This document shows, piece after piece, positions 62,803 through 64,000 of a DNA stretch of 64,000 bases. The translations under genes were made by a program, and so were the position numbers. Origin of the DNA: Martelella mediterranea (lineage in GTDB: Bacteria; Pseudomonadota; Alphaproteobacteria; Rhizobiales; Rhizobiaceae); NCBI GenBank assembly GCA_003001975.1, contig PVUG01000002.1:335927-399926 (forward strand). Direction: 5' to 3'. The notes under the pieces are model-generated. The model had not been told where the DNA came from and did not search any database. It saw only the letters and a program-made list of their open reading frames with translations. Every line of letters starts with the position of its first letter. The stretch's first letter is position 1.

Positions 62803-64000
62803 CGTGTCCCATGACGTGGTGTAGCTTAGACGACCACGGCTCATCCCAGAGGGCCGGATGAGTTTCAGCTTGCGGCTGGCAGGCTGATGAGCGGATCATC
62901 GCTCATTGTGGCGATTGTCTCAAGTGTCATGTAGCGGGATCGCTGGACGGCCCATTCGTCGTTTTGCTCCAGGAGCAAGGCACCGACCAGTCTGACGATG
63001 GCGTCGTCGTTGGGGAGGATGCCAACGACCTCAGTGCGTCGCTTGATCTCGCCGTTGAGACGCTCGATCGGATTTGTCGAATGAAGCTTTGCCCAGTGCT
63101 GCCTGGGAAAGGTCATGTAGGCGAGCACATCTTCTTCGGCGCCGTCCATGAGCGTTGCGAGCTTGGGCACCTTCGGCCTGATCTGGTCGGCGACATTGCG
63201 CCACTGGGTGCTTGCTGCCTCCGGCGTTTCCTGGGCAAAGGCGGTGGCGATGAAGGCGGAGACGACGCGCCGCCCGCTCTTTCCGGCATGAGCCAATGCG
63301 TTTCTCATGAAGTGGACCCTGCAGCGCTGCCAGGTGGCGCAAAGCACCTTCGACACGGCGGCCTTGATGCCCTCATGGGCATCGGAGACGACGAGCCTGA
63401 CGCCTCGCAGCCCGCGTCTGGTCAGGTTGCGGAGGAACTCCGTCCAGATCGGCTCGGCTTCTGATGTTCCGATCTCCATGCCGAGCACTTCGCGCCGGCC
63501 GTCGCTGTTCACGCCCACCGCGATGATGACGGCGACAGAGACAATACGACCGCCGCGTCGAACCTTGAGATAGGTGGCATCGATCCAGAGGTATGGCCAT
63601 TCGCCTTCGATGGGTCTGTCAAGAAAGGCCTTCACCTTGTCGTCGATCTCCTCGCAGAGCCGAGAGACCTGGCTCTTGGAGATGCCAGACATGCCCATGG
63701 CCTTCACCAGATCATCGACGGATCGGGTCGAGACGCCCTGGATATAGGCTTCCTGGATCACTGCTGTCAGCGCCTTTCCGCCATCCGGCGCGGTGCGAGG
63801 AAGCTCGGGAAATAGCTGCCTGTGCGAAGCTTGGGAATGCGCAGCTCGACGGTTCCTGCACGCGTTTCCCAATCCCGGTCGCGATAGCCGTTGCGCTGGG
63901 CAAAGCGAAAGCCATTCTTCTCGCCGTAACCCGCGCCGGTCTTCGCCCCGACTTCCTGCGCCATCAACTTCTCGGCGGCAAAGCCGATCATCTCACGGAG
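62803..64000 (-). mobile_element. IS256-family insertion sequence, right part
   Basis: An IS256-family transposase gene runs off the window end. The end of the element is placed near 62803 because the homology of the coiA-like frame resumes there, and the border sequence ATCGTGTCCCATGACGTGG has the look of an IS256-type terminal repeat. The other terminal repeat and any target duplication lie outside the window. Confidence 0.65.
62865..64000 (-). pseudogene. IS256-family transposase, frameshifted
   Basis: Two overlapping frames together give one transposase. The N-terminal part (63767 to beyond 64000) reads [20 protein letters not shown] and [10 protein letters not shown], then stops. The C-terminal part (62865 to about 63780) takes over with [20 protein letters not shown] and contains the mutator-type DDE features DATYLKVRRGGR, VVSDAHEGIK and TNPIERLNGEIKRR. 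Relatives have MAEKALTAV at this joint, so one A appears to be lost in GCGGAAAGG (about 63773-63779). The upstream end is outside the window. Without the missing base the transposase would be inactive. Confidence 0.8.

Noticed and set aside
63773..63779. Programmed -1 frameshift in the transposase
   Set aside because: The site is not a canonical slippery heptamer and IS256 elements are not known to need one; a deletion fits better.

Overview
The window is high-GC, gene-dense chromosomal DNA that reads as an alphaproteobacterium of the Rhizobiales (Hyphomicrobiales), probably Rhizobiaceae or a near relative. Pointers are the imuA-imuB-dnaE2 mutagenesis cassette behind a GTTC-N7-ATTC SOS-like box, the 180-kDa-type NAD-glutamate dehydrogenase, the DUF1674 / htpX / rsmB / heparinase-like / purH order, numerous sugar ABC and TRAP importers, and short palindromic repeats of a kind common in alphaproteobacterial intergenic DNA. 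The species cannot be fixed from the sequence alone.

Layout. 1-0.8 kb: 3' end of a fructuronate reductase/mannitol dehydrogenase-family gene. 0.9-6.4 kb: a minus-strand operon, marR - hlyD-like - rbbA-like - yhhJ-like, with the same order as E. coli yhiI-rbbA-yhhJ. 6.4-10.6 kb: a TetR regulator divergent from a fused lysophospholipid transporter/acyltransferase/acyl-ACP synthetase, with three copies of one 13-bp operator between them. 10.7-11.3 kb: an NAD(P)-binding reductase. 11.5-19.2 kb: LacI repressor divergent from an ABC importer and a GH31 alpha-xylosidase. 19.3-19.5 kb: facing terminators around a palindromic repeat. 19.6-27.1 kb: a second LacI-controlled sugar locus on the minus strand (binding protein, two permeases, GH127 beta-L-arabinofuranosidase, ATPase). 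27.3-32.7 kb: imuA-imuB-dnaE2. 32.8-33.5 kb: two zinc-ribbon/TM2 membrane proteins. 33.7-37 kb: a PRISE-like reductase divergent from a LysR regulator, then an exported alpha/beta hydrolase. 37-40.1 kb: ribD-ribBA-ribH under an FMN riboswitch. 40.2-45.3 kb: uxuA divergent from a GntR regulator and a TRAP importer (hexuronate use). 45.4-61.5 kb: housekeeping genes (phosphoribosyltransferase, exported nuclease, DUF1674 SDH assembly factor, htpX, rsmB, heparinase-like, purH, MFS, gdh, pyridoxal kinase, carbonic anhydrase, zincin-like peptidase). 61.9-64 kb: tRNA-Met followed by a probable foreign segment holding a CoiA-like gene broken by a nonsense codon and an IS256-family element.

How it fits together. 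Much of the window is about using plant-wall sugars: alpha-xylosides (xyloglucan side chains), beta-L-arabinofuranosides and hexuronates each have a dedicated importer, a catabolic enzyme and a local repressor with visible palindromic operators. In all three import operons the gap between the binding-protein gene and the permease genes contains a stable hairpin, which would favour excess of the binding protein.

I did not find a CRISPR array, a complete prophage or a clearly undescribed system. The least ordinary items are the TGA codon in place of the first cysteine of the CoiA-like zinc ribbon, the tandem 24-bp repeats in front of htpX, the triple operator in front of the fused acyltransferase gene, and the divergent reductase domain of the riboswitch-controlled RibD.
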